Shown here in pieces: positions 1-6,460 of a stretch of DNA of 51,544 bases (its first letter is position 1; the number at the start of each line of letters is the position of its first letter). This DNA comes from a virus. Location of the stretch: IMG/VR virus record IMGVR_UViG_3300036781_000812, positions 1 through 51,544 of that record. One strand, given 5' to 3'. The position numbers and the translations under genes are program-made. The notes below the pieces were generated by a model. The model did not search any database. It worked only from the letters and a program-made list of their open reading frames with translations, and was not told the DNA's origin.

Positions 1-231
1 ATGCGCGATGCGCAGGCTAGCGGCCACAGGCTCACGGTCGACCTCGATGGAGCGGTTGGTTACGCCTCGTCGTTTCTTGAGGAAGCGTTTGGTGGGTTGG
101 TGCGCGAACGCGGTTTTAGTTCTCAAGAAGTCGCCGCGTTGCTGATCGTCCGCGCTGGCCCGGTCTTTGAAAGCTATCGCGAGCTCATCCTCAAGTACGT
201 TAGGGAAGCTAAGCCGCGAGCTGCCAACTGA
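1..231 (+). CDS. STAS-like DUF4325 protein, 3' part
   Basis: The visible 76 residues match the C-terminal half of the STAS-like DUF4325 family: a 'VDLDG' strand, then 'SSFLEEAFGGLVRERGF', a signature I recognise for this family. Family members normally have more sequence before that strand, so the gene probably begins upstream of the window and the ATG at position 1 is likely internal. DUF4325 proteins often accompany ATP-binding or membrane partner proteins, but their function is unknown. The TGA at 229-231 overlaps the probable CTG start of the next gene, so the two look translationally coupled. Whether the pair is host or phage cargo cannot be decided here; it lies outside the integrase gene at the left edge of the prophage. 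Confidence 0.7.
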   Translation: MRDAQASGHRLTVDLDGAVGYASSFLEEAFGGLVRERGFSSQEVAALLIVRAGPVFESYRELILKYVREAKPRAAN

Positions 232-830
232 CAAACTGGGCCGTTACAAGCGCAAGCAGTCAGCTCGTCGACCCCGCCGCGCAAGCAATAGTCGGCCAAG
301 TAACTTCAAGTGATCTCTGGAAGCTAGTTCTCGCGGCGCTATTCGGTGCCGCTGCCTCGTTCATTGCCACTTCCGTCAAAGCGTCGCGTGATGACCAGAA
401 GGCCGTTTGCGACGAGTTCGCATCGGCCATACGAGAGACAGCTGATCTGGCCGCGGAATACTGGTTGCTCGACGGGACACAGCAAGGCCTCCCCTTGCTA
501 GAGGCGAGACTGATAGGCTCACAGGCATACCTAGCCAGCTACAATCTTCTGGCGGTTCGGTGGTTTTCACCGTCGATAAAACGGGAGGTCCTCGGAGCCC
601 TTGTCGAACTGTATGACAGCCTGACGGGAGGCGACTTCAAGAAGCCGCTTCGTCCCGTCGATCCGGACCGCGCTGTGAGTTGCCAAGTCAGCGCCGCTAC
701 GCTGGCAGTTCTTATCCACTCGCAAACGCTTAAGGCAATGTCGCTTCGGGCCCACCTCTTGCGTCTGATTTGGTGGTATCCACTGTGCAATTTCGTATCG
801 AATCTGTTTCGGTGGAACTCCGAAGGCTAA
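228..830 (+). CDS. membrane-anchored hypothetical protein with probable CTG start
   Basis: The frame is open from 213 to 830, but its first ATG/GTG/TTG is a TTG at 465, which would remove a convincing N-terminal membrane segment (about residues 28-45, 'LWKLVLAALFGAAASFIA', followed by a charged stretch). The only plausible earlier start is CTG at 228, which overlaps the DUF4325 stop in a CTGA arrangement that mirrors the usual ATGA coupling. From there the protein is 200 residues: one transmembrane helix, then a soluble, mostly helical cytoplasmic domain. I recognise no family. It is likely to act with the DUF4325 protein. It converges on the integrase gene with a 14-bp gap. The alternative is the 121-residue product from TTG 465. 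Confidence 0.55.
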   Translation: MTNWAVTSASSQLVDPAAQAIVGQVTSSDLWKLVLAALFGAAASFIATSVKASRDDQKAVCDEFASAIRETADLAAEYWLLDGTQQGLPLLEARLIGSQAYLASYNLLAVRWFSPSIKREVLGALVELYDSLTGGDFKKPLRPVDPDRAVSCQVSAATLAVLIHSQTLKAMSLRAHLLRLIWWYPLCNFVSNLFRWNSEG

Positions 831-844
831 GCCAAAGCGACTGA

Positions 845-2023
845 CTAGCCGGTGTGTCGGGCGCGCGCCATTCTCTCCATGGCCTCGCGCAGATGTGCGG
901 GATGGTGGTGGCCGTAGTTCTCGGTCAGGGTCTGAAGGTTCAGCCCGAAGTAGCCAGCGGCCGCCCATGGGTCCATGCCGGCTTGCATCGCCCAGGTGAT
1001 GGAGGTGTGGCGAAGGGTATGGGGCACGACCTTCTCGCCATGGAGCTTGCAGTCGGCGACCAGCAGCCTGAATGCCTTGTCCATGCGCTCCACGGGCTTG
1101 CCGTAGAACTCCACCGCAAACTTCTGGCCGTTCTTCTGCCAGCGGCGCATGTGCGCCAGCAGCGGGCCGGGCAGGGGGATTGGCGGCTGGCGCTTCTTGG
1201 TGGCGCGCACGCCGGCGCCGCGGCGGTGCCAGAGGCCGGCGTCGAGATCGATGTGGCCGCGGCCGAAAGCGCGCTCGAAGCTGGCGTTTAGAATGGCGGT
1301 TTTGCGGGTGCCGGTATAGGCGGCGATGAGGATCCAGCGCGCCAGGTGCTTGCGGCTTCCCCACTCGTCCTCCGCGCCGCTGCGGCCGTTTGACGAGCGG
1401 CGATGACGCCATGCGGCCCAAACGAGCTTTGCCACCTCATCGCGGGTCAGCCAGCGTTCCCGCGGCAGGGACTTTGGCGGTGTCCAGACCGGCACCGGCC
1501 GGTCGAGCAGCTGCTCGCGGTGCGCGTGGTTGATGGCCGCGCGCATCAGCTCGAGATCCATCTGCGCCGATCGGGTCGCGCCGACGAAGGTCACGTAGGC
1601 CTTGCAGGTGGCGGTACGGACGTCGGCGATCGTACCCGTCATCGTTGCGGCCGGCAGCTTCTGGTCGTGCATCGACTGCATGGCGGCTTCGGGATCGGTC
1701 CACCAGCTGATCAGCCGGCGCACGCGCGCCCCCGTCTCTTTCGGGCGGGCGTGCGCGGGGGCGATGTCGCGGGCGTAGAGCGCGATGATATCGGCGGTCA
1801 GGACCTGAGAGGGATCACCGTTCCGGATCGCGGGCTCGTACTTCTCCGCGAGGTAGCGGGCGAGGGCCTGCTCAGCGCTTCGACGGTCAGCAGGGCCGCA
1901 TCCCGTGCTACGCTTAGTCTTGCCGTCTCGGATGACCCAGACGGCCTGCTCGACGCCGGCGGCGCGCTCGCGCTCGGGCTGTAGCCAGAGGCGCGGGCCT
2001 TTGCCGATGGGACCTGTTGGCAT
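845..2023 (-). CDS. int: prophage tyrosine integrase
   Basis: This 392-residue tyrosine recombinase would integrate and excise the prophage. The N-terminal part resembles integrases of rhizobial prophages ('PRLWLQ...WVIRDG...STGCG'). A SAM-like core-binding domain follows, then the catalytic domain with Arg in 'TGTRKTAIL', Lys in 'TKKRQ', 'HTLRH' and the nucleophile Tyr in 'ENYGHH'. The usual second His/Trp position reads 'GYFGL', a mild departure. The start at 2023 is preceded by GGGAG. It is the last gene of the leftward operon, and its first 226 bp overlap the excisionase-like gene in another frame. No attachment core could be identified beside it. Confidence 0.93.
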   Translation of the reverse strand: MPTGPIGKGPRLWLQPERERAAGVEQAVWVIRDGKTKRSTGCGPADRRSAEQALARYLAEKYEPAIRNGDPSQVLTADIIALYARDIAPAHARPKETGARVRRLISWWTDPEAAMQSMHDQKLPAATMTGTIADVRTATCKAYVTFVGATRSAQMDLELMRAAINHAHREQLLDRPVPVWTPPKSLPRERWLTRDEVAKLVWAAWRHRRSSNGRSGAEDEWGSRKHLARWILIAAYTGTRKTAILNASFERAFGRGHIDLDAGLWHRRGAGVRATKKRQPPIPLPGPLLAHMRRWQKNGQKFAVEFYGKPVERMDKAFRLLVADCKLHGEKVVPHTLRHTSITWAMQAGMDPWAAAGYFGLNLQTLTENYGHHHPAHLREAMERMARARHTG

Positions 2024-2199
2024 TTGATGCGCATCTCCCTGATGGCGGCGCGGGTGACGAAGTCACGGCGGCCGATGCGCTCGATGACGAGATTGCCGCG
2101 CTCGGCTTCGGCGCGCAGCGTAGCGGGGCGGATGGCGTTTTTGAAGATCGCCTGGCAGGCCATGTCGAGCGTCAGCGGCTCGTCGTCATCGCCGCTCAT
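1798..2199 (-). CDS. excisionase-like DNA-binding protein overlapping int
   Basis: This 133-residue protein begins with a winged-helix/MerR-like excisionase pattern (about residues 8-60: 'LTLDMACQAIF', 'TLRAEAERGNL', 'TRAAIREMR'), as expected for a recombination directionality factor. The C-terminal half is Ser/Ala/Pro/Arg-rich and ends in 'VIPLRS'. Similar proteins with this low-complexity tail and a 'VI.LKS' end, encoded over the start of the integrase gene, are familiar to me from rhizobial prophages, so I take the 226-bp overlap with int as real rather than a missed stop. It starts within the ATGA overlap with the upstream ASCH-like gene. It should control excision. Function is inferred from position and the HTH-like region only. 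Confidence 0.65.
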   Translation of the reverse strand: MSGDDDEPLTLDMACQAIFKNAIRPATLRAEAERGNLVIERIGRRDFVTRAAIREMRIKCQQVPSAKARASGYSPSASAPPASSRPSGSSETARLSVARDAALLTVEALSRPSPATSRRSTSPRSGTVIPLRS

Positions 2200-2558
2200 T
2201 CGGGCCAGCCCCAGCGCACGATCACGCCTTCGAATGGTAGGCCGTGGGTTTTGTCGAAGAATGCGACGAATGCCTCGATGGTCTCGAAGCCATCATCGAT
2301 CGCGAGTTGCTCGGCCGCCGCGCGGGTGAGTTCGATGCCGGCGACGACGATGCCGGCCGCGCCGCCGAGGCGGATAGGCGTGACCGACAGGATCGTCGGA
2401 TCCTCGGCGACGAGCTTGCGGGCCGCCTTGGTACGGAGGCCCGTGTAGAGCTGCAGCTTCTTGCCAAGCGGGAACCGGTCGCGGGCGCGGATCGACATGC
2501 GCTTTTCGCGGCGCTCGACGGCGCTGGCGAATTCCTTTTTGAAGCCGAGCAGGGTCAT
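2196..2558 (-). CDS. ASCH-domain-like protein
   Basis: This 120-residue protein has the layout of small phage ASCH proteins: 'FKKEFASAVERREKRMSIR', then 'GKKLQLYTGLRTK', a central Val/Ile-rich barrel, and an end in 'GVIVRWGW'. The ASCH fold is PUA-like and is expected to bind RNA or modified nucleotides; the substrate here is unknown. The stop overlaps the excisionase-like start by 4 bp (ATGA), and its own start overlaps the preceding 51-codon reading frame in the same way. The chain of overlaps supports one leftward operon ending in int. Assignment rests on motif resemblance. Confidence 0.6.
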   Translation of the reverse strand: MTLLGFKKEFASAVERREKRMSIRARDRFPLGKKLQLYTGLRTKAARKLVAEDPTILSVTPIRLGGAAGIVVAGIELTRAAAEQLAIDDGFETIEAFVAFFDKTHGLPFEGVIVRWGWPE

Positions 2559-2710
2559 TTCACCATCTTACCCAGGGTCGCCTCGAGCACCAGCAGGCGC
2601 TTGATGGCTCCGGCGCTGCGGGCGCGCCAGAGAAGGTGCTGTGATGGAAACCCCTGCCATGCGAGCAGGGGTTTTTTGGACGAGGCCAGCCTGCCGCATC
2701 TGATCGTCAT
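2555..2710 (-). CDS. possible 51-residue protein, start uncertain
   Basis: A short leftward frame ends in an ATGA overlap with the ASCH-like gene. Its last 25 codons look coding ('RSAGAIKRLLVLEATLGKMVK'-like, amphipathic). The first ATG is at 2710, but that start would place the 2648-2677 terminator-like hairpin inside the gene, so either the N-terminal half is spurious or the hairpin lies within the coding sequence. No family is recognised. The overlap with its neighbour is the main support. Confidence 0.3.
   Translation of the reverse strand: MTIRCGRLASSKKPLLAWQGFPSQHLLWRARSAGAIKRLLVLEATLGKMVK
2648..2677 (+). terminator. AAACCCCTG hairpin with T-tract
   Basis: A perfect 9-bp inverted repeat (AAACCCCTG / CAGGGGTTT) encloses a 9-nt loop and runs into TTTTTT on the plus strand. 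It looks like a rho-independent terminator for plus-strand transcription; on the minus strand it would be a hairpin with a short T-run. The same stem with different 9-nt loops recurs at 7720-7747 and 29692-29720. Confidence 0.6.
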
Positions 2711-2815
2711 GGGTGAGGCACATCAGCCGTGCCCCTTGAGTCGGGAAGTGTCGCGTTGCATTGAAGCCTCCGCAGCTTCGGGTAAGGTTCGGAGTGGACA
2801 GAGGGGAGGGGGCGG

Positions 2816-3112
2816 ATGAACGACACCGATGGGCCGTGGCTCACGATGGAAACCGTCAGGCTCATCGGCCTGCGTGGAGGGCGCCTGCGAGCCGTTGCGA
2901 AGGTGAAGATGACGTTCTCCGGGACGGACATGGTGACCGTTACCGCAGCCATAGAAGTTGATCGCGATGCAGCCGTTCGAGACGTCGAACGCGCACTTCT
3001 AGAGGAAGCGCGGGCCGCCCTAACTCGCCTGGGTGTGCCGACGCTTCGTGTGATGGAGACAGCGCTTCTGTCGTGCCGGGAGGAGACGGCGATCTACGAG
3101 CCCCTGGACTGA
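2816..3112 (+). CDS. hypothetical protein, 98 residues
   Basis: This small rightward gene lies between leftward genes and follows a strong purine-rich Shine-Dalgarno stretch (GAGGGGAGGGGG, 2801-2812). The product looks like a compact alpha/beta domain: 'WLTMETVRLIGLRGGRLRAVAKVKMTF', a threonine-rich strand, then a long helix 'AAVRDVERALLEEARAALTRLG'. It has no recognisable motif. The last 173 bp overlap the 3' end of the opposing gene 2940-3500, so one of the two C-termini, or this gene itself, may be wrong. Its strand and own ribosome site suggest an independent lysogenic or moron-type gene. Confidence 0.45.
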   Translation: MNDTDGPWLTMETVRLIGLRGGRLRAVAKVKMTFSGTDMVTVTAAIEVDRDAAVRDVERALLEEARAALTRLGVPTLRVMETALLSCREETAIYEPLD

Positions 3113-3500
3113 GGAATTTATCGTTCTCCAGAACAGAGTCATGGGGATCGTCGTGGGCGGGGATGGCGTTGGCCGCACGGTCGGCATCGCGGTCGACGCG
3201 CTCGATTTCGGCAAGCAACAGCGCGGCGGCTTTGACCAAGTCGCCGCGTCGGGTGGTCGGCTTCCACCAATCAGGGGCCCACGGCCAGATCCCCTGTACA
3301 AAGGTCACGGGTCCGCTTTGGCTGGGGAGCCTGGCAGTATAGCGACGCTCGTAGTTCCCGAATGCATAGCAGGCCGCGGCCGCTGCGAGCTCGCCGTTGA
3401 CATGAGCGTCGTCGTGAGCATGGTCGAAGCCTTCGGCCTCGATCTGGCGCTCGCGCTCGCGCAGCACGTCCGCCACGGCGCGGATCGGGTGATTGTCCAT
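2940..3500 (-). CDS. hypothetical prophage protein, 186 residues
   Basis: The start at 3500 begins 'MDNHPIRAVADVLRERERQ', followed by 'EGFDHAHDDAHVNGELAAAAACYA' and 'WPWAPDWWKPTTRRGDLVKAAALLLAEIERVD'. This is a pattern I know from many alphaproteobacterial phages but have no function for. The acidic/His cluster (DHAHDDAH) might bind metal, which is a guess. The conserved part ends at about residue 110; the remaining ~75 residues are Pro/Arg-rich and overlap the opposing gene at 2816-3112, and may be read-through of little importance. It lies 8 bp downstream of 3509-3988 in the leftward operon under the repressor-controlled promoter at 4019-4047. Confidence 0.6.
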   Translation of the reverse strand: MDNHPIRAVADVLRERERQIEAEGFDHAHDDAHVNGELAAAAACYAFGNYERRYTARLPSQSGPVTFVQGIWPWAPDWWKPTTRRGDLVKAAALLLAEIERVDRDADRAANAIPAHDDPHDSVLENDKFLSPGARRSPSPPGTTEALSPSHEASAHPGELGRPALPLEVRVRRLERLHRDQLLWLR

Positions 3501-3508
3501 CTCGCCCC

Positions 3509-3988
3509 TCAGTTCGCGTTCTTGCTGAGCTGGTCGCGGGCGTAGTCGCCCATGTCGATGTGGTCGGGGCGGGGCGCACAGGCCTCGTCGAAGCGCTGCG
3601 CCAGGCGGCGGGCGATGAGCGGCCACAGGGCCTCGATCTGCGGGGCGGTGAAGTTGTGGAGTGCCAGACGGTCGCGCAAATCGGTGACGGCCGGCAGCAG
3701 CGGCGCAAGCGCGGTGACGCCCTGGGCGATCAGCTGCTCGCGCGAATAGGTGGGCTCGGGCGTGCCCTCGGCGACGATCTGCTGGGCGCGGCCGATATTG
3801 CCGCGCAGCTCGTCGAGGCTGAGGTCGCAGGTTTCGGGTTCGGCGTGGAAATTGTCTTCGGTACAAGTGCCGTCGATGCCGAAGCGGAAACGCTCGATGA
3901 CGAGCGCCATGCGGTTCGCGGCGTCGAGATGACGCCAGAGGATCGCAGGCGAGGCGGGGTCGGCTGAGTAGGATGCGGTGTTGAGCAT
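3509..3988 (-). CDS. hypothetical protein, first gene of leftward operon
   Basis: This 159-residue, mostly helical, acidic protein has no recognised family ('LWRHLDAANRMALVIERFRFGID', 'DLSLDELRGNIGRAQQIVAEG'). The start is well supported: GGAGGG lies 4 nt before the ATG, about 24 nt downstream of the expected transcription start of the operator-containing promoter at 4019-4047. As the first gene of the leftward early operon it occupies the position of lambda N and its neighbours, but nothing in the sequence shows antitermination activity. Confidence 0.6.
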   Translation of the reverse strand: MLNTASYSADPASPAILWRHLDAANRMALVIERFRFGIDGTCTEDNFHAEPETCDLSLDELRGNIGRAQQIVAEGTPEPTYSREQLIAQGVTALAPLLPAVTDLRDRLALHNFTAPQIEALWPLIARRLAQRFDEACAPRPDHIDMGDYARDQLSKNAN

Positions 3989-4018
3989 GGCGCCCTCCGG
4001 TGTTTGAGACTGGAGGGA

Positions 4019-4047
4019 AAGGTAGTGCGCTACTTATAGCGCGTCAA
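4019..4047 (-). promoter_or_regulatory. leftward early promoter (PL-like)
   Basis: On the minus strand TTGACG (4047-4042) and TACCTT (4024-4019) are separated by exactly 17 bp, and the spacer is filled by the operator at 4026-4043. The geometry would let the repressor block polymerase directly. It would drive 3988 leftward to int. This is read from consensus only. Confidence 0.6.
4026..4043. promoter_or_regulatory. repressor operator OL1
   Basis: TGCGCTA-CTTA-TAGCGCG is an 18-bp inverted repeat of 7-bp half-sites with a 4-bp spacer. It matches the copies at 4055, 5775 and 5833 and lies between the -35 and -10 elements of the leftward promoter. It is the likely binding site of the repressor encoded at 5071-5775. 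Confidence 0.7.
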
Positions 4048-4054
4048 TAGCGCG

Positions 4055-4072
4055 TGCGCTTAAAATAGCGCG
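4055..4072. promoter_or_regulatory. repressor operator OL2
   Basis: TGCGCTT-AAAA-TAGCGCG is a second copy of the operator. Its start lies 29 bp from the start of OL1, upstream of the leftward -35 element. The spacing of nearly three helical turns suits cooperative binding of two repressor dimers. Confidence 0.65.
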
Positions 4073-4075
4073 GCA

Positions 4076-4762
4076 TCAGCCTGGCGGCCAGTTGCACGTC
4101 TTCGTGATTCCCTCGAGCGCCGCCTTCATGCCCTTTGTGTCGAACACAGCCGTAATGGGACTCTCATTGTAGGGCGTTACGACCGCGACGAACTTGTCGT
4201 ACGCGGCCATTTTTTTCAGCAGGTCACCGGGCCACTCTGGAGCGAACGTGGCTTTTTCATCGGTGGACGTTGTCCATTGCTGCACGACCGCCTTTTGGTC
4301 GCCGATCCGGATCGTCACATTTTTCCAATTGCTGTCGAAATCGCCACTGTCACTGGCTAGGTAGCCGTTCCAGTTGATGTAGGCCTCGGTCTTGTTGGAC
4401 ATGCATCTCGCGACGAACACGACTGCTTCGCCGAAGGTGCCTTGGCCCTCTGTGGCGACAAGGCCGATGGTTTCAGTTCTGGTGTCGTCTACTGGGTTGG
4501 TGTCCGATTTCACTATCCACTGGCCAGTGTCGCCGGGTGTCGCCTCGGGTTCGACGGAGGACTCTGCCGAACTTGGCGAACTGACATCGGCGACAATTTG
4601 GTCACGGAGGTGATCGTAGCAGGGCAGGCGATCCGCATCGGAGGCAATTGCTGCGCAGATTCTGAAGGCTGCCTCGAGGGCCGTACTATCTGCGGCGATT
4701 GCACCACGTGCAGCCCCAGCGACGCAGATGGAAATAGCGGTGAACAGAATTGCCGTTTTCAC
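4076..4762 (-). CDS. exported VasI/TagO-like protein
   Basis: Taking GTG 4762 as the start gives 228 residues with a clean signal peptide ('KTAILFTAISICVAGAARGAIAAD'); the longer upstream reading is arginine-rich junk that overlaps the previous gene. The mature part resembles the VasI/TagO family first named for type VI secretion: 'RICAAIASDADRLPCYDHL', then 'WIVKSDTNPVDDTRTETIGL', a conserved Cys in 'FVARCMSNKTEAYINW', and 'RIGD...QQWTTSTDEKATFAP'. Prophages often carry stand-alone members whose role is unknown. It is coupled to the upstream gene by a GTGA overlap and is the last gene of the repressor transcript, so it should be expressed in the lysogen. A role at the host envelope is inference. 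Confidence 0.65.
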   Translation of the reverse strand: MKTAILFTAISICVAGAARGAIAADSTALEAAFRICAAIASDADRLPCYDHLRDQIVADVSSPSSAESSVEPEATPGDTGQWIVKSDTNPVDDTRTETIGLVATEGQGTFGEAVVFVARCMSNKTEAYINWNGYLASDSGDFDSNWKNVTIRIGDQKAVVQQWTTSTDEKATFAPEWPGDLLKKMAAYDKFVAVVTPYNESPITAVFDTKGMKAALEGITKTCNWPPG

Positions 4763-5049
4763 TGCACAGTCTCCTCGACGATGGTCTTGGATCCTCGGGT
4801 CAGCAGAGCGAACAATCCCAGGATCACCGCACCCGCGACCCAAACGAACATGACCATGGTACCGCCGATGAAGCCGCCGATAGCTCGGCCACTCTCCTCT
4901 GCAGTCGAGTGAACTGGCGTCTGGCTTACGGCGCCGAGCCCTGCAACCAACCACCAAAGCATAAGCGCGTTAAACGCCCAAAAAAGCAGCAAGAATACCC
5001 ATCCAAAGAAGCCGCGCTTGCGGGTCTCGCGTCTAATGATTTTTGCCAA
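4759..5049 (-). CDS. two-helix inner-membrane protein
   Basis: This 96-residue protein has a basic N-terminus ('MAKIIRRETRKRGFFG'), one hydrophobic helix (about 17-40), a short polar loop, a glycine-rich second helix (about 54-85) and a charged tail. Both termini are probably cytoplasmic. It has no enzymatic motif. It lies 21 bp downstream of the repressor and is coupled by GTGA to the exported VasI-like gene, so the three form one lysogenic operon. Superinfection exclusion would fit the location, but the sequence does not show it. Confidence 0.65.
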   Translation of the reverse strand: MAKIIRRETRKRGFFGWVFLLLFWAFNALMLWWLVAGLGAVSQTPVHSTAEESGRAIGGFIGGTMVMFVWVAGAVILGLFALLTRGSKTIVEETVQ

Positions 5050-5070
5050 TTGTTCCCCTCCGTTGATTGG

Positions 5071-5775
5071 CTAAATTCCGTAAAGCTCTCCGTCTGTCAT
5101 GACCTTGTGTACCTTCAGGCCGGGCCGAATGACGAAATCGAGTGTGGCCTTCGGATTGAACTGCTCGGTCCTCACCAACTTGGTTGTGACGGCGATCAGG
5201 CGCTTGATGAAGCCGCGCGCTTCGCCGTTATTGTTATCGGGCTCCTGCACCACGACGTAGTCGCCATTGCGGGCCTTCCGGGCGGGATGGACGAACACCA
5301 GATCGCCTGGCTCGAACTTTGGCGACATCGATTCGCCCTCGACATAGAGCGCGTAAATCTCGCCGATGCCGATCAGGCCGAACGGGCGACGCACATAGTC
5401 CACCACGTCGGGGGACAGCTGGAAAGCGCCTTTGCCGAGTTCCGACCCAGCTACCGTGCCGAGCACCGGCACGTCTTTGGGTAGCTGACCGATTGCCGGA
5501 AACGGGACGTCCGCAAAGCGCACATTGCCGGGGCCGTTTGGTGGGGCAACGCCGGTATCTTCGGCGGCTGTGCCGGACGTCAGCAGCCATTGCTCCGTGA
5601 CGTCGAGGCCAAACGCCAATTTGGTCAGGGTATCGCCTCGAGGATTGTCACTTGTGCCGTTCAAGACGTTGCGAATCGTGCTCTCGGGCAGTCCGGATTT
5701 TAACCCCAGTCCGCGAATGGACAGCTTGAGTTCCTTACGACGAGCGTCGATGCGATCAGCCAGATTCTCGTTCAT
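5071..5775 (-). CDS. LexA-type phage repressor (XRE HTH + S24 peptidase)
   Basis: This 234-residue protein is the prophage CI-type repressor. Residues 5-65 form an XRE helix-turn-helix ('LSIRGLGLKSGLPESTIRNVLNG'). A linker contains a possible Ala109-Gly110 self-cleavage site. The C-terminal S24 domain has Ser149 in 'GESMSPKFEPGDLVFV' and Lys191 in 'RGFIKRL'. RecA-stimulated self-cleavage, and hence SOS induction, follows from the family. No Shine-Dalgarno precedes the ATG, and a TATATT (minus strand, 5787-5782) just upstream suggests a leaderless mRNA. An operator overlaps this start, which implies autoregulation. Confidence 0.92.
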   Translation of the reverse strand: MNENLADRIDARRKELKLSIRGLGLKSGLPESTIRNVLNGTSDNPRGDTLTKLAFGLDVTEQWLLTSGTAAEDTGVAPPNGPGNVRFADVPFPAIGQLPKDVPVLGTVAGSELGKGAFQLSPDVVDYVRRPFGLIGIGEIYALYVEGESMSPKFEPGDLVFVHPARKARNGDYVVVQEPDNNNGEARGFIKRLIAVTTKLVRTEQFNPKATLDFVIRPGLKVHKVMTDGELYGI

Positions 5776-5792
5776 GCGTCAAATATAGCGCG
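5775..5792. promoter_or_regulatory. repressor operator at its own start codon
   Basis: TGCGTCA-AATA-TAGCGCG is the operator with one imperfect half-site. It covers the first base of the repressor ATG and the candidate -10 TATATT (minus strand, 5787-5782). Occupation here would shut off repressor synthesis, which fits weak-site autoregulation. Confidence 0.55.
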
Positions 5793-5825
5793 TTTCAGGT
5801 GCGCAGATCGCGCGCCATATTTAGC

Positions 5826-5855
5826 TTGACCATGCGCTAAAACTAGCGCAGCAAT
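5826..5855 (+). promoter_or_regulatory. rightward early promoter (PR-like) with operator OR
   Basis: TTGACC (5826-5831) is followed after 18 bp by AGCAAT (5850-5855), and the best operator copy, TGCGCTA-AAAC-TAGCGCA (5833-5850, a perfect inverted repeat), fills the spacer. The expected start of transcription is at or next to the ATG at 5862, which has no Shine-Dalgarno, so the first early mRNA is probably leaderless. The arrangement mirrors the leftward promoter. The -10 match is weak. Confidence 0.55.
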
Positions 5856-5861
5856 CAGCGC

Positions 5862-6134
5862 ATGACGCTTACAGATCGCCTTTTGCTGGTCACCGATACC
5901 TACTGCGCCGCCATCGGCCGCAGCAGATCGCGCATCTCCACGATCGTTTTTGGAGGAGGCGACCGGATCGATGGCATTGCCCAAGGCAAGGACCTCAATA
6001 CCCGCTCGTACGAAAAAGCGATGACGTGGTTCGCGGCCAATTGGCCGGAAGGCGTTGATTGGCCCGAGGGCGTCGAGCGTCCCGAGTTTCATGAGGCCAT
6101 CGCAGCCGTAGAACATCACGGGGCCGCGGCATGA
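5862..6134 (+). CDS. Cro-position early protein
   Basis: This 90-residue first gene of the rightward operon diverges from the repressor. The N-terminal half ('LTDRLLLVTDTYCAAIGRSRSRISTIVFGGGDRIDGI') has the rhythm of a small helix-turn-helix, and the C-terminal half is Trp/Glu-rich ('FAANWPEGVDWPEG'). I recognise it as a gene common at this spot in alphaproteobacterial prophages. Position and HTH-like start suggest a Cro-type anti-repressor regulator, but that is inference. There is no ribosome site before the ATG, and the predicted +1 coincides with it. Confidence 0.6.
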   Translation: MTLTDRLLLVTDTYCAAIGRSRSRISTIVFGGGDRIDGIAQGKDLNTRSYEKAMTWFAANWPEGVDWPEGVERPEFHEAIAAVEHHGAAA

Positions 6135-6460
6135 GCTGTTCATTCGGCATTCCCAAATTCCGCGCGATGAGAAGCGCTGCTGCAGCCTCGTCCCGCAGCA
6201 CGCTTCGCGCGGCGCAGGCCTGTGCTGGTTGGCGGCAGTCTCGCATAGAGGCTCGCTGCTCGCTGGTCCTCCTCCCTCGGGCCGAACAACTGGCGGGCGG
6301 TCGAGCGATCGGTTCTGGGCTCTGGCCCGGGCCAATCGCTCCGACCGTCCGCCTTTCTCATTTGCACGTCATGCATCGAAGGGGTCTCGAACAGAGCGCC
6401 GTTCCATTCGCATGGCCGAATCACGATGTCCCCCGCAACAATCGGAGGGTTTTGCCGTGA
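6131..6460 (+). CDS. possible early protein, Ser/Arg-rich
   Basis: This frame starts in an ATGA overlap with the preceding gene and ends in a GTGA overlap with the following CII-like gene, exactly as real genes in this operon do. The 109-residue product is Ala/Arg/Ser-rich, with little predicted structure and no family, and its composition resembles non-coding GC-rich translation. The two exact overlaps are the only positive evidence. If it is not translated, positions 6135-6456 are an untranslated stretch of about 320 bases. Confidence 0.35.
   Translation: MSCSFGIPKFRAMRSAAAASSRSTLRAAQACAGWRQSRIEARCSLVLLPRAEQLAGGRAIGSGLWPGPIAPTVRLSHLHVMHRRGLEQSAVPFAWPNHDVPRNNRRVLP

Noticed and set aside
1403-1984. 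193-codon plus-strand frame opposite the integrase gene
   Set aside because: It is a shadow of the integrase, with a His/Arg/Gly-rich product of no family.
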